This document shows, one piece after another, positions 8,560-15,741 of a DNA stretch of 64,000 nucleotides. Made by a program: the position numbers and the translations under genes. The number at the start of each line of letters is the position of its first letter. Position 1 is the first letter of the stretch. A model generated the notes under the pieces. The model searched no databases and was not told the DNA's origin. It saw only the letters and a program-made list of their open reading frames with translations. Source of the DNA: Myxococcus flavus. Its GTDB lineage: Bacteria > Myxococcota > Myxococcia > Myxococcales > Myxococcaceae. The stretch spans positions 6,014,001 to 6,078,000 of the forward strand of contig NZ_CP143624.1 of assembly GCF_050038885.1 (NCBI RefSeq), in the 5' to 3' direction.

Positions 8560-8713
8560 GGCGGATCCCCACCCTCGACAAGCTCGTCCGGGAAACAGAC
8601 GCACGGGAGCGGTGGGCAAACCGCCAGCGGCTGCGAATCCGCTGGCGGTTCACTGTCCCAAAGGCCCGGGCGAAGTTCGGCTACGACCCGCCAGAATCCA
8701 CCCGGTCAGAGGG

Positions 8714-9148
8714 CTAGCCGCGGTCCAGATGCAGCGCGAGCACGGGCGCGGTGGTGACGGAGCGGACCTCGGGGATGCGGGCGATGTGCTCGCGCAGCGC
8801 GCCCAGCGCCTCGAGGTCCGTGGCCCGCACACGGATGAGCATGTCCAGCTCGCCCGCGAGTGACTCGATGCGCTGCACCTCGGGCAGGTCGCGCAGCAGG
8901 GGCGCGATGCGCGGGCAGACGGGGCCGGAGAGCTTCACCGTGAGGTAGGCCACCACCCCCGCGGGCTGCGTGCCCGGGCCGCGCCGGATGGTGTAGCCCT
9001 GGATGACGCCGTCGCGCTCGAGCCTCGCCACGCGCTCCTGCACGGCCGTGCGCGACAGGCCCACCTTGGCGGCGAGCTTCGTCGTGCTCTCACGGCCGTT
9101 GGCCTCGAGCAGCGCCAGGATGCGTCCGTCCAGTTCGTCCAGCGCCAC
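8714..9148 (-). CDS. Lrp/AsnC-family transcriptional regulator
   Basis: The protein has 144 residues, a typical Lrp length. Residues 1-60 are the winged HTH (ALDELDGRILALLEANG, then TKLAAKVGLSRTAVQERVARL). Residues 65-140 are the RAM effector-binding domain (VVAYLTVKL, then ELDMLIRVRATDLEALGAL). The GTG at 9148 is chosen because GGAGG lies about 9 nt upstream and the family starts here; longer in-frame extensions have no such site. It is divergent from an isochorismatase-like gene, and two perfect palindromes sit in the shared promoter region, so it probably controls that gene and itself in response to a small molecule, perhaps an amino acid. Confidence 0.9.
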   Translation of the reverse strand: MALDELDGRILALLEANGRESTTKLAAKVGLSRTAVQERVARLERDGVIQGYTIRRGPGTQPAGVVAYLTVKLSGPVCPRIAPLLRDLPEVQRIESLAGELDMLIRVRATDLEALGALREHIARIPEVRSVTTAPVLALHLDRG

Positions 9149-9166
9149 GTTTTCGCGCCTCCGCCA

Positions 9167-9181
9167 CCGGCAGCCTGCCGG
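9167..9181. promoter_or_regulatory. Palindromic operator 1 (Lrp-type)
   Basis: CCGGCAG-C-CTGCCGG is a perfect 7-bp inverted repeat with a 1-nt centre, 19 bp upstream of the regulator's start codon. Its arms equal those of operator 2. Confidence 0.6.
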
Positions 9182-9194
9182 CCCGTCCGACACT

Positions 9195-9215
9195 CTGCCG
9201 GCTTCAGACCGGCAG
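9195..9215. promoter_or_regulatory. Palindromic operator 2 (Lrp-type)
   Basis: CTGCCGG-N7-CCGGCAG is a perfect inverted repeat with 7-bp arms. Its centre is 31 bp (about three helical turns) from that of operator 1, so both sites face the same side of the helix, as expected for cooperative binding by an oligomeric Lrp protein. Confidence 0.6.
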
Positions 9216-9267
9216 CGCCCGTTCCTAGGGTGCCCTGCGCCCCACTGGAAGGGCAAGGAGCAAGGAC

Positions 9268-9843
9268 ATGCGACTCGACGACAGGGCAGTGCTCATCTCC
9301 ATCGACGTGCAGCGGGGCTTCGACCTGAGGCCCTGGGGGCCGCGCAACAACCCGGACATGGAAGCGAACGCGCTCGCGTTGCTCGCCGCCTGGCGCCAGG
9401 CGGGCAGGCCCGTCTTCGTGGTGCGCCACGACAGCCGCAACCCCCAGTCCATCCTCGCGCCGGGCAGCCCGGGCAACCCGCTCAAGCCGGGCTTCGAGCC
9501 ACAGCCGGGCGAGCCGCTGGTGACCAAGGGCGTGAACAGCGCCTTCATCGGCACGGACCTGGAGCAGCGCCTGCGGGCCGCCGGTATCCGGCAGGTGGTG
9601 CTGTTCGGAATCAGCACGGACATGTGCGTCTCAACCACGGCGCGCATGGCGGCCAACCTGGGCTTCGACCTGGTGGTGGCGGGCGACGCCTGCCACACCT
9701 GGGGCCAGACGGGGCCGGAGGGGCAGTTCCTCGACGGCGACACCCTCCACCACGCGCACCTGGCCACGCTGCACTCCGAGTTCGGCCGGGTGGTGCGCAC
9801 GCAGGAGTTGCTCGAGGCGCTGGGGGCGCCGCGCGCGGCGTGA
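9268..9843 (+). CDS. Isochorismatase-like cysteine hydrolase
   Basis: This 191-residue protein belongs to the isochorismatase/nicotinamidase superfamily. The catalytic triad is visible: Asp in LISIDVQRGF, Lys in LVTKGVNSAF and Cys in GISTDMCVSTTARMA. The family hydrolyses amides, imides or enol ethers of small molecules; the exact substrate cannot be read from sequence. GAQTGPEGQFLDGD-like residues near 150 belong to the helical C-terminal part. The ATG has AAGGAG upstream. The gene is divergent from the Lrp-type regulator, with two operator-like palindromes between them. No signal peptide; cytoplasmic. Confidence 0.88.
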   Translation: MRLDDRAVLISIDVQRGFDLRPWGPRNNPDMEANALALLAAWRQAGRPVFVVRHDSRNPQSILAPGSPGNPLKPGFEPQPGEPLVTKGVNSAFIGTDLEQRLRAAGIRQVVLFGISTDMCVSTTARMAANLGFDLVVAGDACHTWGQTGPEGQFLDGDTLHHAHLATLHSEFGRVVRTQELLEALGAPRAA

Positions 9844-9859
9844 AGCCGCCGGCCGTGCC

Positions 9860-10261
9860 TCACACTCCCGGCCAGAGGAGCTCCACCCGGATGCCTCCGG
9901 GCTCGCGGCACATCATGTGGATGCGGGGCCCGCCACCGAGCGGCTCCGGGGGGAACTCGATGGTGACGCCCGGGGCCGCGCGCAGCCGCGCGTGGAGCAC
10001 ATCCAGGCGCTCGCGGCTTTCCACCTCGAGCGCCAGGTGGTGCAGCCCCACGTTGCGCCGCCGGTCGAAAGGCTGCACGTCCAGCGTCCGGTCCACCTGC
10101 CACAGGGTGAGCCGCACGCGGCCGTCGGTGACGGAGGTGCGGGGGTAGCCCGGGTCACGCCCGGTCTCCGTCCAGCCCAGCACCTCGGTGAAGAAGCGGG
10201 TGCTCGACTCGAGGTCAAGCACCGCGAGCCCCAGGTGGTTCAGCCCTGCCGTCAGCGCCAT
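9860..10261 (-). CDS. VOC/glyoxalase-family protein
   Basis: A 133-residue vicinal-oxygen-chelate fold. The first metal-ligand position is His in LNHLGLAVLDLESSTRFF, the second half starts at LHHLALEVESRERLDVLHARL, and the C-terminus carries the metal-type Glu in PGGIRVELLWPG. It could be a lyase, dioxygenase or resistance-type binding protein. The ATG is supported by AAGGAGG seven bases upstream. It converges on the isochorismatase-like gene and lies 134 bp downstream of the imine-reductase-like gene, possibly in the same transcript. Confidence 0.85.
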   Translation of the reverse strand: MALTAGLNHLGLAVLDLESSTRFFTEVLGWTETGRDPGYPRTSVTDGRVRLTLWQVDRTLDVQPFDRRRNVGLHHLALEVESRERLDVLHARLRAAPGVTIEFPPEPLGGGPRIHMMCREPGGIRVELLWPGV

Positions 10262-10395
10262 CGTGCGCCTCCTTGCGTGGGGCGCGGATGGTGTCACGGT
10301 GCGCCAGCGCGTCAACGGTGCCGGATGCGGTCCTCTCGGCCCGTGCGGTAACCAGCCGCTCCGGCCGTGCTCCTGCCCGCGCAGCGCCGCGAGCA

Positions 10396-11307
10396 TCAGC
10401 CCTGGGTAAGGGTCCGGAACACAGCCGGCAGCTCCTGGGCCCCCAGCCCCGCGCTGACGGCTCGCTTGTAGTTATCGAGCAGTTCCTTCGGAGAGCGTGC
10501 GCTGATGCGGGCGTCCTGGCTCAGCCGGACGATGTGTTCGATTGCGGCGACGTGGGTGTCGAGACTGCACTGGTCGCCCGAGAAATCCCCCTTCTCAATC
10601 ATGCCCTGCGCGGCGTCGGCGGTGACGGAAATCAGGCCGAGGAAGGAGCTCTTCTGCGCGAAGAAGGCCTTCGGGTCCAGGCCTTCCGCCTGGCACATGG
10701 CCGCGGCGTGCAGGAACGCCAGGGAGCCGCCGTAGTAGGCCTCGAGAATGGCGCAGTCGAGCGTCGCGGCAGCGCCAATCTTCTCGTCGACATACACGGC
10801 GTTCCTGGCAATCGCCTGGAGGGTCTCGGCGTGCCGGTCGAAGATGTCACGCGAACCGGCGTAATAAACAGTCGCGTATTCGGTGGCGACGAAACCCGGG
10901 TAGGCGAGTATCGCGGCATCCAGGTAGTTCACGCCATTCGCCTGGGCCCACGCCAGTCCCTCACGCGCATCCGCGGGTGAGCCGCTGGTGAGCTGCACGA
11001 GCGTCGTTCCAGCCAGTGCCGCCGCGACGCCCTTCTCCGAGAGCACCTCGGCGGCGGCGGCGTAGTTGGAGAGCGAGACGACGACGAGCTCGCGGCCCGA
11101 GACGGCCTCGACGAGCCTGTCAAAGGCACGAGTGCCACCACCGACGGCCGCGGCCTTGCCCGGCGTCCTGTTCCAGACCGCGACGTCATGGCCCGCCGAA
11201 GCGAAGGCTCGCGCCAGTGCGCTTCCCATGAGACCACAACCCACCACCGCCAGCTTCACTGAACGACTCGGATGCATGTGCAAGCTCGTTTCGTTTCTAA
11301 TGCTCAC
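10396..11307 (-). CDS. NAD(P)-dependent imine-reductase/6PGDH-like oxidoreductase
   Basis: The protein has 303 residues. An N-terminal Rossmann fold begins VKLAVVGCGLMGSALARAFASAGHDVAVWNRTPGKA, the signature of the hydroxyisobutyrate dehydrogenase/imine reductase superfamily; the NRTxxK pattern favours NADPH. The C-terminal helical domain contains DCAILEAYYGGSLAFLHAAAM, as in imine reductases. Substrate unknown. The GTG at 11307 is chosen because GGAGG lies 8 nt upstream; an internal ATG ten codons later is the alternative. It starts 19 bp after the nuclease gene of the upstream operon and is probably co-transcribed with it. Confidence 0.82.
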   Translation of the reverse strand: MSIRNETSLHMHPSRSVKLAVVGCGLMGSALARAFASAGHDVAVWNRTPGKAAAVGGGTRAFDRLVEAVSGRELVVVSLSNYAAAAEVLSEKGVAAALAGTTLVQLTSGSPADAREGLAWAQANGVNYLDAAILAYPGFVATEYATVYYAGSRDIFDRHAETLQAIARNAVYVDEKIGAAATLDCAILEAYYGGSLAFLHAAAMCQAEGLDPKAFFAQKSSFLGLISVTADAAQGMIEKGDFSGDQCSLDTHVAAIEHIVRLSQDARISARSPKELLDNYKRAVSAGLGAQELPAVFRTLTQG

Positions 11308-11326
11308 CGCGCCTTACCTCCGCGGC

Positions 11327-12166
11327 TCAGCGACGCGAGCCGCTCGCGGCGGCCCTCAAGTCGTCGTCCATCTCATCCTCCGCCTCGGACATCAGCTCGT
11401 CCTCGTCGTTCAGGTGGATGCGGTAGGCAATGGGCGCATGGTCGATCAGCGTCCATTGGTTGTAGCCAGGAATCGGCGGCATGGCCTCGATTCGGCTGAC
11501 GTCGGGGGACTTCCACAGGTAATCCAGAATCTGGGTCTGGGTCCGCCCGGCCTCCGGCGAGCGCCGGCCGTAGGTCGCTTGGAGCCCCGGGGGGACCGGC
11601 TTCCACCGGAAGTGGTTCTTTATCTCTTGAGCAAAACCCCCGGGATTGCCGATCTGCGGCTCGAAGAGTCGATCCCAGGCATAGTTCATGTCGCCGATGA
11701 GCACCGCGGGCTGGTCCTCATCGTTGAGCTCGGTGATATCGCCGTAAATCTCATCGGGAGCCTTGGAGGGGTTGGCGATGATGTGGACGGCCCCCACGGT
11801 GAGGTCATCCAGCCTCACTCGCAACACGGGCCGCCTCTGGCTGGCTCCGACGACCTTGATCTCCGGGTTCAGCGTCTCCTGCCACATGACGATGAAGGAG
11901 CAGGGACTGGGGTTGTTGTTCTTGTCGCCCGCGGGGATGTAGCGCGCCCGGTAGCTGTAGGTCGTATTCAGGTATGCGGCCAGCTCTCCACCGCCCTGCG
12001 ACACCTCGGCCAGGAAGATGAGCGAGGGCAGGGCCTGGTGGGTCTCGGCCGTTGCGATGATCCACCTCAGGATCTGCTCGCAGCACCAGACGCACCGGGC
12101 CCGGGCGTTTTGGTTCGCGGACGCCAGGCCGCTGGCCCGCTGGGTATTCCAGTACGCGATGATCAC
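11327..12166 (-). CDS. Endonuclease/exonuclease/phosphatase (DNase I-like) domain protein
   Basis: A 279-residue EEP-fold protein with the complete metal-dependent active site: Asn7 (IAYWNTQ), Glu54 (FLAEVS), His128 (GAVHIIANPS), Asp159/Asn161 (IGDMNY), Asp215 (ILDYLW) and Asp242/His243 (IDHAPI). The family includes DNases, CdtB-type genotoxins and phosphodiesterases. No signal peptide is present, and the C-terminus has an acidic tail (EDELMSEAEDEMDDD). The GTG start overlaps the TGA of the upstream gene (GTGA), so the longer in-frame extension is antisense noise. It is the last of five genes joined by 4-bp overlaps. Confidence 0.88.
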   Translation of the reverse strand: MIIAYWNTQRASGLASANQNARARCVWCCEQILRWIIATAETHQALPSLIFLAEVSQGGGELAAYLNTTYSYRARYIPAGDKNNNPSPCSFIVMWQETLNPEIKVVGASQRRPVLRVRLDDLTVGAVHIIANPSKAPDEIYGDITELNDEDQPAVLIGDMNYAWDRLFEPQIGNPGGFAQEIKNHFRWKPVPPGLQATYGRRSPEAGRTQTQILDYLWKSPDVSRIEAMPPIPGYNQWTLIDHAPIAYRIHLNDEDELMSEAEDEMDDDLRAAASGSRR

Positions 12167-13092
12167 CTGCGCCCCGCGGCGGCCCGAGGCAGGAACGGAC
12201 GGGCGGCGACGCGCGTGCGCGGGAAGCCCGGACTCGCCGGGTTCAGGGCCTTCTTCGCGGTGCCCAGCGTCGAGGGGTCCGACACATTGTAGGGCCCCTG
12301 CACCAACACAGGGGACAGCCCGTTGACGATGCTCGAGAGCACCTCGCCGTTCGGCGAGAGCACGCTGACGATGTCCATCATCTGCCACTTGAGGAACATC
12401 TGCGTGTGGCTCGCCGTGGCGGTGAGGGTGTCGGAGACGTAGGCGGTGTACTCGGTGCTGACCGAGACCTCCTGAAAGCTGGTGGAGCTGGCGCTCAGGC
12501 TGGCGGAGACGCCCACGGACATGGGCCCCCAGCCCGCGCTCGCGCTGGCGCCGAGGGAGGCGGAGACGGTCTCCGTGCTCGAGGACGTCTGCTGCATGTT
12601 CGAGGTGGACGTCGTGCTGACCGTCTGCGTCTCACCCGGCGCGATGGTGTAGGACTCGGGCAGCCGCCGCCAGTACTGCTCGCGAACCGTGCGGTTGCGG
12701 TTCATCAGCAGGCCCGCAGCCACGAGGACGCGTGGAGAGTCCGGAGGGATGATGACCTCGGAGGTGGGCTGGGGCGGCATGCCGATGTCGTTGGGGGGCG
12801 TCATGTAATTGGGCCCGAAGTAGACGCTGTCCGTGCTGGAGGTGATGGCGCACACGCCGATGAACGAGCCCGTGTGGCGGCAGGACCAGCTGACGTAGTC
12901 CCCGTTGGCCACCCAGAAGTTGGCCGCGTAGCCCGCGGGCAGGACGCCCATGGCGCACCGCGAGCCGTCCTCGGTGAGGTAGAAGAGCTGCGCGTCCACG
13001 GGCAGGTTGTTCCAGAAGCGGATGGAGCGCATGCCGCTGGTGGGCGCCGAGCTCAGGGTGCCCGCGAGGGCCTGCTGGTAGAGGGTGTTCAT
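12163..13092 (-). CDS. Hypothetical protein with VHL-like N-terminus and Ser/Thr-rich amphipathic segment
   Basis: 309 residues. Residues 22-82 (RSIRFWNNLPVDAQLFYL, then MGVLPAGYAANFWVANGDY) resemble the VHL beta domain. Residues 110-150 are a linker with VLVAAGLLMNRNRTVREQYWRRL. Residues 155-245 are extremely rich in Ser, Thr, Ala and Val with an alternating pattern (VSASLGASASAGW, MSVGVSASLSASS, then DTLTATASHTQMFLKW), as seen in the membrane-inserting strands of aerolysin-type beta pore-forming proteins. No signal peptide. The ATG overlaps the upstream TGA and the TGA overlaps the nuclease GTG. The pore-forming reading is an inference from pattern only. Confidence 0.75.
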   Translation of the reverse strand: MNTLYQQALAGTLSSAPTSGMRSIRFWNNLPVDAQLFYLTEDGSRCAMGVLPAGYAANFWVANGDYVSWSCRHTGSFIGVCAITSSTDSVYFGPNYMTPPNDIGMPPQPTSEVIIPPDSPRVLVAAGLLMNRNRTVREQYWRRLPESYTIAPGETQTVSTTSTSNMQQTSSSTETVSASLGASASAGWGPMSVGVSASLSASSTSFQEVSVSTEYTAYVSDTLTATASHTQMFLKWQMMDIVSVLSPNGEVLSSIVNGLSPVLVQGPYNVSDPSTLGTAKKALNPASPGFPRTRVAARPFLPRAAAGRR

Positions 13093-15047
13093 GGACGGCC
13101 TCCACCCCGGGCAAGCTCGTCCTCGAAGAGGCGGGCCCATTCCAGGGCGATGTTGTCCCACCGGAACGTGGGGCAGGTGGCGAGCGCGTGGGCGGCCCGG
13201 GAGCGGGCCTCCAGGTGCGCCCGGTCTTCGTACAGGCGGGTCAGCGCCGCCGTCAGCGAGTCCACGGACGGCACGTGGGCGTCGGTGAGGATGCGGGGCT
13301 GGCACAAGGTCAATTCCACGTCGAGCACCTCGGCGCTGCCCGCCCAGAGCTCTCCCGGCGCGGTGTGGCCGGGGACCACCTGCGCGGCGCCCGTGGCGGC
13401 ATGCTCGAAGGAGACGAGCCCCCAGCCCTCGCTGCTGGACGTGTTCACGCCCACGTCGCACGCGTTGTAGACGTGGTTGAGCTGGGCCAGCGACAGCCGG
13501 GGCGCGTAGCGCTGGTCCGTGCTGATGATGAGGCGGTCGGTGACGCCGAAGCGCTCTCCCAGCCCGCGCACGTCCCAGCCCACGTCCTCGGTGCCCATGT
13601 GCAGGTAGAGCCGGGCGTCGGGGCGCCCCTTCGCAAAGGCGGCGAAGCCCCGCACCGTGAGGTCGATGAGCTTGCGCGGCTGGTTGCGGTTGGCGTTCAG
13701 GACGATGAAGGCGTCGTCCAGGTCGTGCGTCCCGAAGAGCGCGGCGCGGCTGGCGCGGCGGGAGGCGACAATCGACTCGCCCAGGGGCGCCAGGGGGCGG
13801 AAGACATCGGTGTCCACGCCGTGGGGGATGACGTCCACCCGCGGCCAGGTGGGCGCGGTGGCGAGCCGGCCGGCGGCGGCGCTCAACTCCTCCTGCCCGA
13901 ATGCGGTGTACGCGACGAGGCGGTGGATGCCCTGGAGCCCCGCGAGGAAGCTGGCGCTCAGCGGCCCGGAGTCCACGGGGCAGTAGGCCACCATCCGGTG
14001 ACGTCCAGGCACGCGGCTGAGCGCCCGCGCATAGTCCCCCAGCACCCAGATGTCGTTGACGAGGAAGATGAGGTCCGGCGCCAGGCTGGCGCACAGCTCC
14101 GGTAGCCGGCTGACGCCGCGGGCGTCGATGGACGGGTGGAGCGTCCATGGCAGGTCGTGGGCGCCTCCCGCGTATTTGATGCCGAGCTGGTGGATGTCGT
14201 AGTCGCTGGCGAGGGGCCGGAAGATGCTCGCGGTGACCCGGCTGAAGCCGGTGGGCGCCACGGCGTCCCCCACCACGAGGATGCGTGGCCGGCTCCGGCG
14301 TCCGGACACCGGCGGGGTGGCCGTCGGCTCGTCCGCGGGGGGCGTCCGGCGCTCCGCGCGTCGCTGCACGGCCTCCAGCACCAGGTCTCCCAGGCGCCGG
14401 TGGCGCTCGGTCCGGCGTCGCGCGAGGACCTCGTCCCGCGCCCGGAGGAACGCCTCGTCGAAGGTGACGGCGTCGGGCATGGCGAGCCCGGGATAGAGGC
14501 TGCGGAGCGAAGCAGGCAGCGCGAGCTCGTCCATCGCCAGGTCATCGAAGTCCACGACCAACCCCGGAATGGAATCCAGTGCCTCCTGCGCGTCGAGCAG
14601 GCCTTCGATGAGGGCCTCATCGGGGTTGTCGCGGCGCACGCCCCGCGCGGGGTAGGTCCAGCCACGGTCTCCCATGGAGAGCGCGACATCGGCCAGGGAG
14701 CGGTGGACCTTGAGCACCCGGAGGGGGCCCGGTTGGGACAGCGCGGCGGAGACGACGAAGGGTTGGGTGACGTCCTTGTAGGCCCAGCCCGTAGGGCGCA
14801 CCAGGTGCACCAGGTGCTCACGGGCGGCCTCGAAGGCAGGGCCGTCCGACGGGCGCAGGAAGTGCACCGCCGCGGGGTTGGACGCGAAGCCGAAGCGCTC
14901 CAGGTTGAGCACCTCGCCATCCGTCACCCAGCCGGGGGAGGCGAGCTGCAACAGCTCGCGCGCCCACTGCCACGTCGTCGATGACAGCGAGCGGGGCAGC
15001 GACACAAGGAAGAGGGACGGCGTCTCTTGGGGCAGCGGGGCGCTCAT
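13089..15047 (-). CDS. Sulfotransferase-like / GT-B glycosyltransferase fusion
   Basis: 652 residues. Residues about 10-235 resemble a sulfotransferase: the N-terminal loop FLVSLPRSLSSTTWQWARELL is at the position of the PAPS-binding P-loop-like motif, followed by LKVHRSLADVALSMG. From about residue 255 (PRILVVGDAVAPTGFSRVT) to the end is a GT-B glycosyltransferase of the GT4 type, with the linker IPHGVDTDVFRPL and the donor-binding SSSEGWGLVSFEHAATG. It probably decorates a protein or glycan with sugar and perhaps sulfate. The ATG sits in an ATGA overlap with the upstream gene; AGGAGG precedes it. Confidence 0.85.
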   Translation of the reverse strand: MSAPLPQETPSLFLVSLPRSLSSTTWQWARELLQLASPGWVTDGEVLNLERFGFASNPAAVHFLRPSDGPAFEAAREHLVHLVRPTGWAYKDVTQPFVVSAALSQPGPLRVLKVHRSLADVALSMGDRGWTYPARGVRRDNPDEALIEGLLDAQEALDSIPGLVVDFDDLAMDELALPASLRSLYPGLAMPDAVTFDEAFLRARDEVLARRRTERHRRLGDLVLEAVQRRAERRTPPADEPTATPPVSGRRSRPRILVVGDAVAPTGFSRVTASIFRPLASDYDIHQLGIKYAGGAHDLPWTLHPSIDARGVSRLPELCASLAPDLIFLVNDIWVLGDYARALSRVPGRHRMVAYCPVDSGPLSASFLAGLQGIHRLVAYTAFGQEELSAAAGRLATAPTWPRVDVIPHGVDTDVFRPLAPLGESIVASRRASRAALFGTHDLDDAFIVLNANRNQPRKLIDLTVRGFAAFAKGRPDARLYLHMGTEDVGWDVRGLGERFGVTDRLIISTDQRYAPRLSLAQLNHVYNACDVGVNTSSSEGWGLVSFEHAATGAAQVVPGHTAPGELWAGSAEVLDVELTLCQPRILTDAHVPSVDSLTAALTRLYEDRAHLEARSRAAHALATCPTFRWDNIALEWARLFEDELARGGGRP

Positions 15048-15325
15048 CCCTCCTCGAAGACCGTGAAGAGCCCGCCGAAGGTGATGTTGACGTCCGACGA
15101 GAAAGTCGCCGTCCCGGAGAGGGCCTTCGCTCCACCCGAGGGGTAGAGCTGCATGAAGTAGCTCTCGCCCGGAGTGCCGGAGAACGTCGCGATGACGTCG
15201 GCGGTCTCCGACTTGGAGACCTTCACGGTCGTCACCACGCTAGAGTGGCCCTGGGAGACCTTCTTGATGAATGCATCGTAGGTCTGCCCGGGAAGGGGGG
15301 CGAAGACGACACGCATCCGGCTCAT
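15044..15325 (-). CDS. Small beta-rich hypothetical protein B
   Basis: 93 residues with no signal peptide or membrane segment. The sequence predicts short beta-strands (MRVVFAPLPG, SSVVTTVKVSKSETADVIATFSG, ALSGTATFSSDVNITFGG). No family recognised. It is linked by ATGA overlaps to both neighbours, and its 3' end supplies the ribosome binding site of the glycosyltransferase fusion. Its position makes it a candidate substrate, carrier or structural partner for the modifying enzymes of the operon. Confidence 0.7.
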   Translation of the reverse strand: MSRMRVVFAPLPGQTYDAFIKKVSQGHSSVVTTVKVSKSETADVIATFSGTPGESYFMQLYPSGGAKALSGTATFSSDVNITFGGLFTVFEEG

Positions 15326-15576
15326 GACGTCTGCTCCGAGGTGAAGACGACCGAGACGTCCGTCTGGGGGGCGAGCGACGGGGAGACGATGGTCGTCGCA
15401 TAGGCGGAGCAGGCGTAGGAGGCGTAGCCCGACACCTGGAAGACACCGCTCATCCCGGTGACCTGCCCCGAATAGACGCGGACCGGATTGGCGCTTGCGT
15501 TCTGGTAGCCGTTGATGATGACCGTGACAGGCGCGTTGGCCTGGTTGCGAAAGACGACGCGGACGGGGTTGGACAT
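15322..15576 (-). CDS. Small beta-rich hypothetical protein A
   Basis: 84 residues, first gene of the five-gene overlapping operon. It reads as a single beta-sandwich (VRVVFRNQANAPVTVIINGYQ, then VRVYSGQVTGMSGVFQVSG, then TDVSVVFTSEQTS) and shares the opening pattern (M-x-VRVVF) with protein B, so the two may be distant paralogues. GGAGG lies 6 nt before the ATG. No signal peptide. Function unknown. Confidence 0.75.
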   Translation of the reverse strand: MSNPVRVVFRNQANAPVTVIINGYQNASANPVRVYSGQVTGMSGVFQVSGYASYACSAYATTIVSPSLAPQTDVSVVFTSEQTS

Positions 15577-15741
15577 CAGGCCTCCGGTAGGGTCCGATTC
15601 ACGCTGAGCCTGATACCATCCGTCAGCTGGAGTGATATTTCAAACAGATTTGAAGCATGTCTGTGCCGCCTGGCTCAGGTGACGCTCACGTTTCCGCGAA
15701 GCAACGCGTGCACCCCGAAACGATAAACTCAATCGTTACTC
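15577..15741. other. Upstream region of the five-gene operon
   Basis: 165 bp of intergenic DNA with a locally AT-rich stretch (about 15630-15660 and 15715-15740). It presumably holds the leftward promoter of the operon. I see no convincing -35/-10 pair or operator. Confidence 0.4.

Larger units (their letters stand above)
3165..8712 (+). mobile_element. IS630-family element, interrupted by IS256-type and ISKra4-type insertions
   Basis: The outermost element of the nest. A candidate left terminal repeat, CCTCTGACCGGGAGGA (3165-3180), matches the reverse complement of TCCACCCGGTCAGAGG at 8697-8712 with one mismatch. Removing the two nested insertions leaves roughly 1.2 kb, the usual size for IS630. 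The transposase is split into three pieces (3214-3370, 4747-5577 and 8552-8717). IS630 elements duplicate a TA dinucleotide; I cannot confirm an intact TA at both ends, and the right end abuts the stop codon of the Lrp-type gene. Confidence 0.6.
3214..8717 (+). pseudogene. IS630-family transposase, three fragments plus point lesions
   Basis: The N-terminal HTH segment (ending LLSEDWTVV) breaks at 3360 where an IS256 element is inserted, and resumes at 4747 with GAAGAVGVTQATVRTVRRRY. The DDE core follows: VVCFDERPVQLLEWG, HLVLDNLGTHS and HGSWLNQAEVEVSLLSRQGLGKR. It breaks again at 5577 (ISKra4 insertion) and resumes at 8552 with RRIPTLDKLVRETDARERW through KFGYDPPESTR to a stop at 8715-8717. 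Besides the insertions there is an in-frame TGA near 4937 where Arg is expected (EGRA-stop-WTV) and a +1 shift near 5056 (KPWRE then MWCAPELDA). The gene was therefore probably dead independently of the insertions. Confidence 0.85.

Noticed and set aside
5658..8699. A partial inverted match (TTCTGGCGGGTTGTGCC near 5660 against its counterpart near 8690) that could be taken for ISKra4 ends.
   Set aside because: The 8690 copy lies inside the IS630 transposase C-terminus, while GGGTGTGGCTC at 5578 and 8551 is perfect and flanked by a perfect 8-bp duplication that restores the IS630 frame.
12163..14148. A 661-codon frame that would fuse an Arg/Pro/Gly-rich segment to the VHL-like protein.
   Set aside because: Only the last 309 codons have coding character; the upstream part is antisense-free but out of frame with the glycosyltransferase gene that occupies the same strand.
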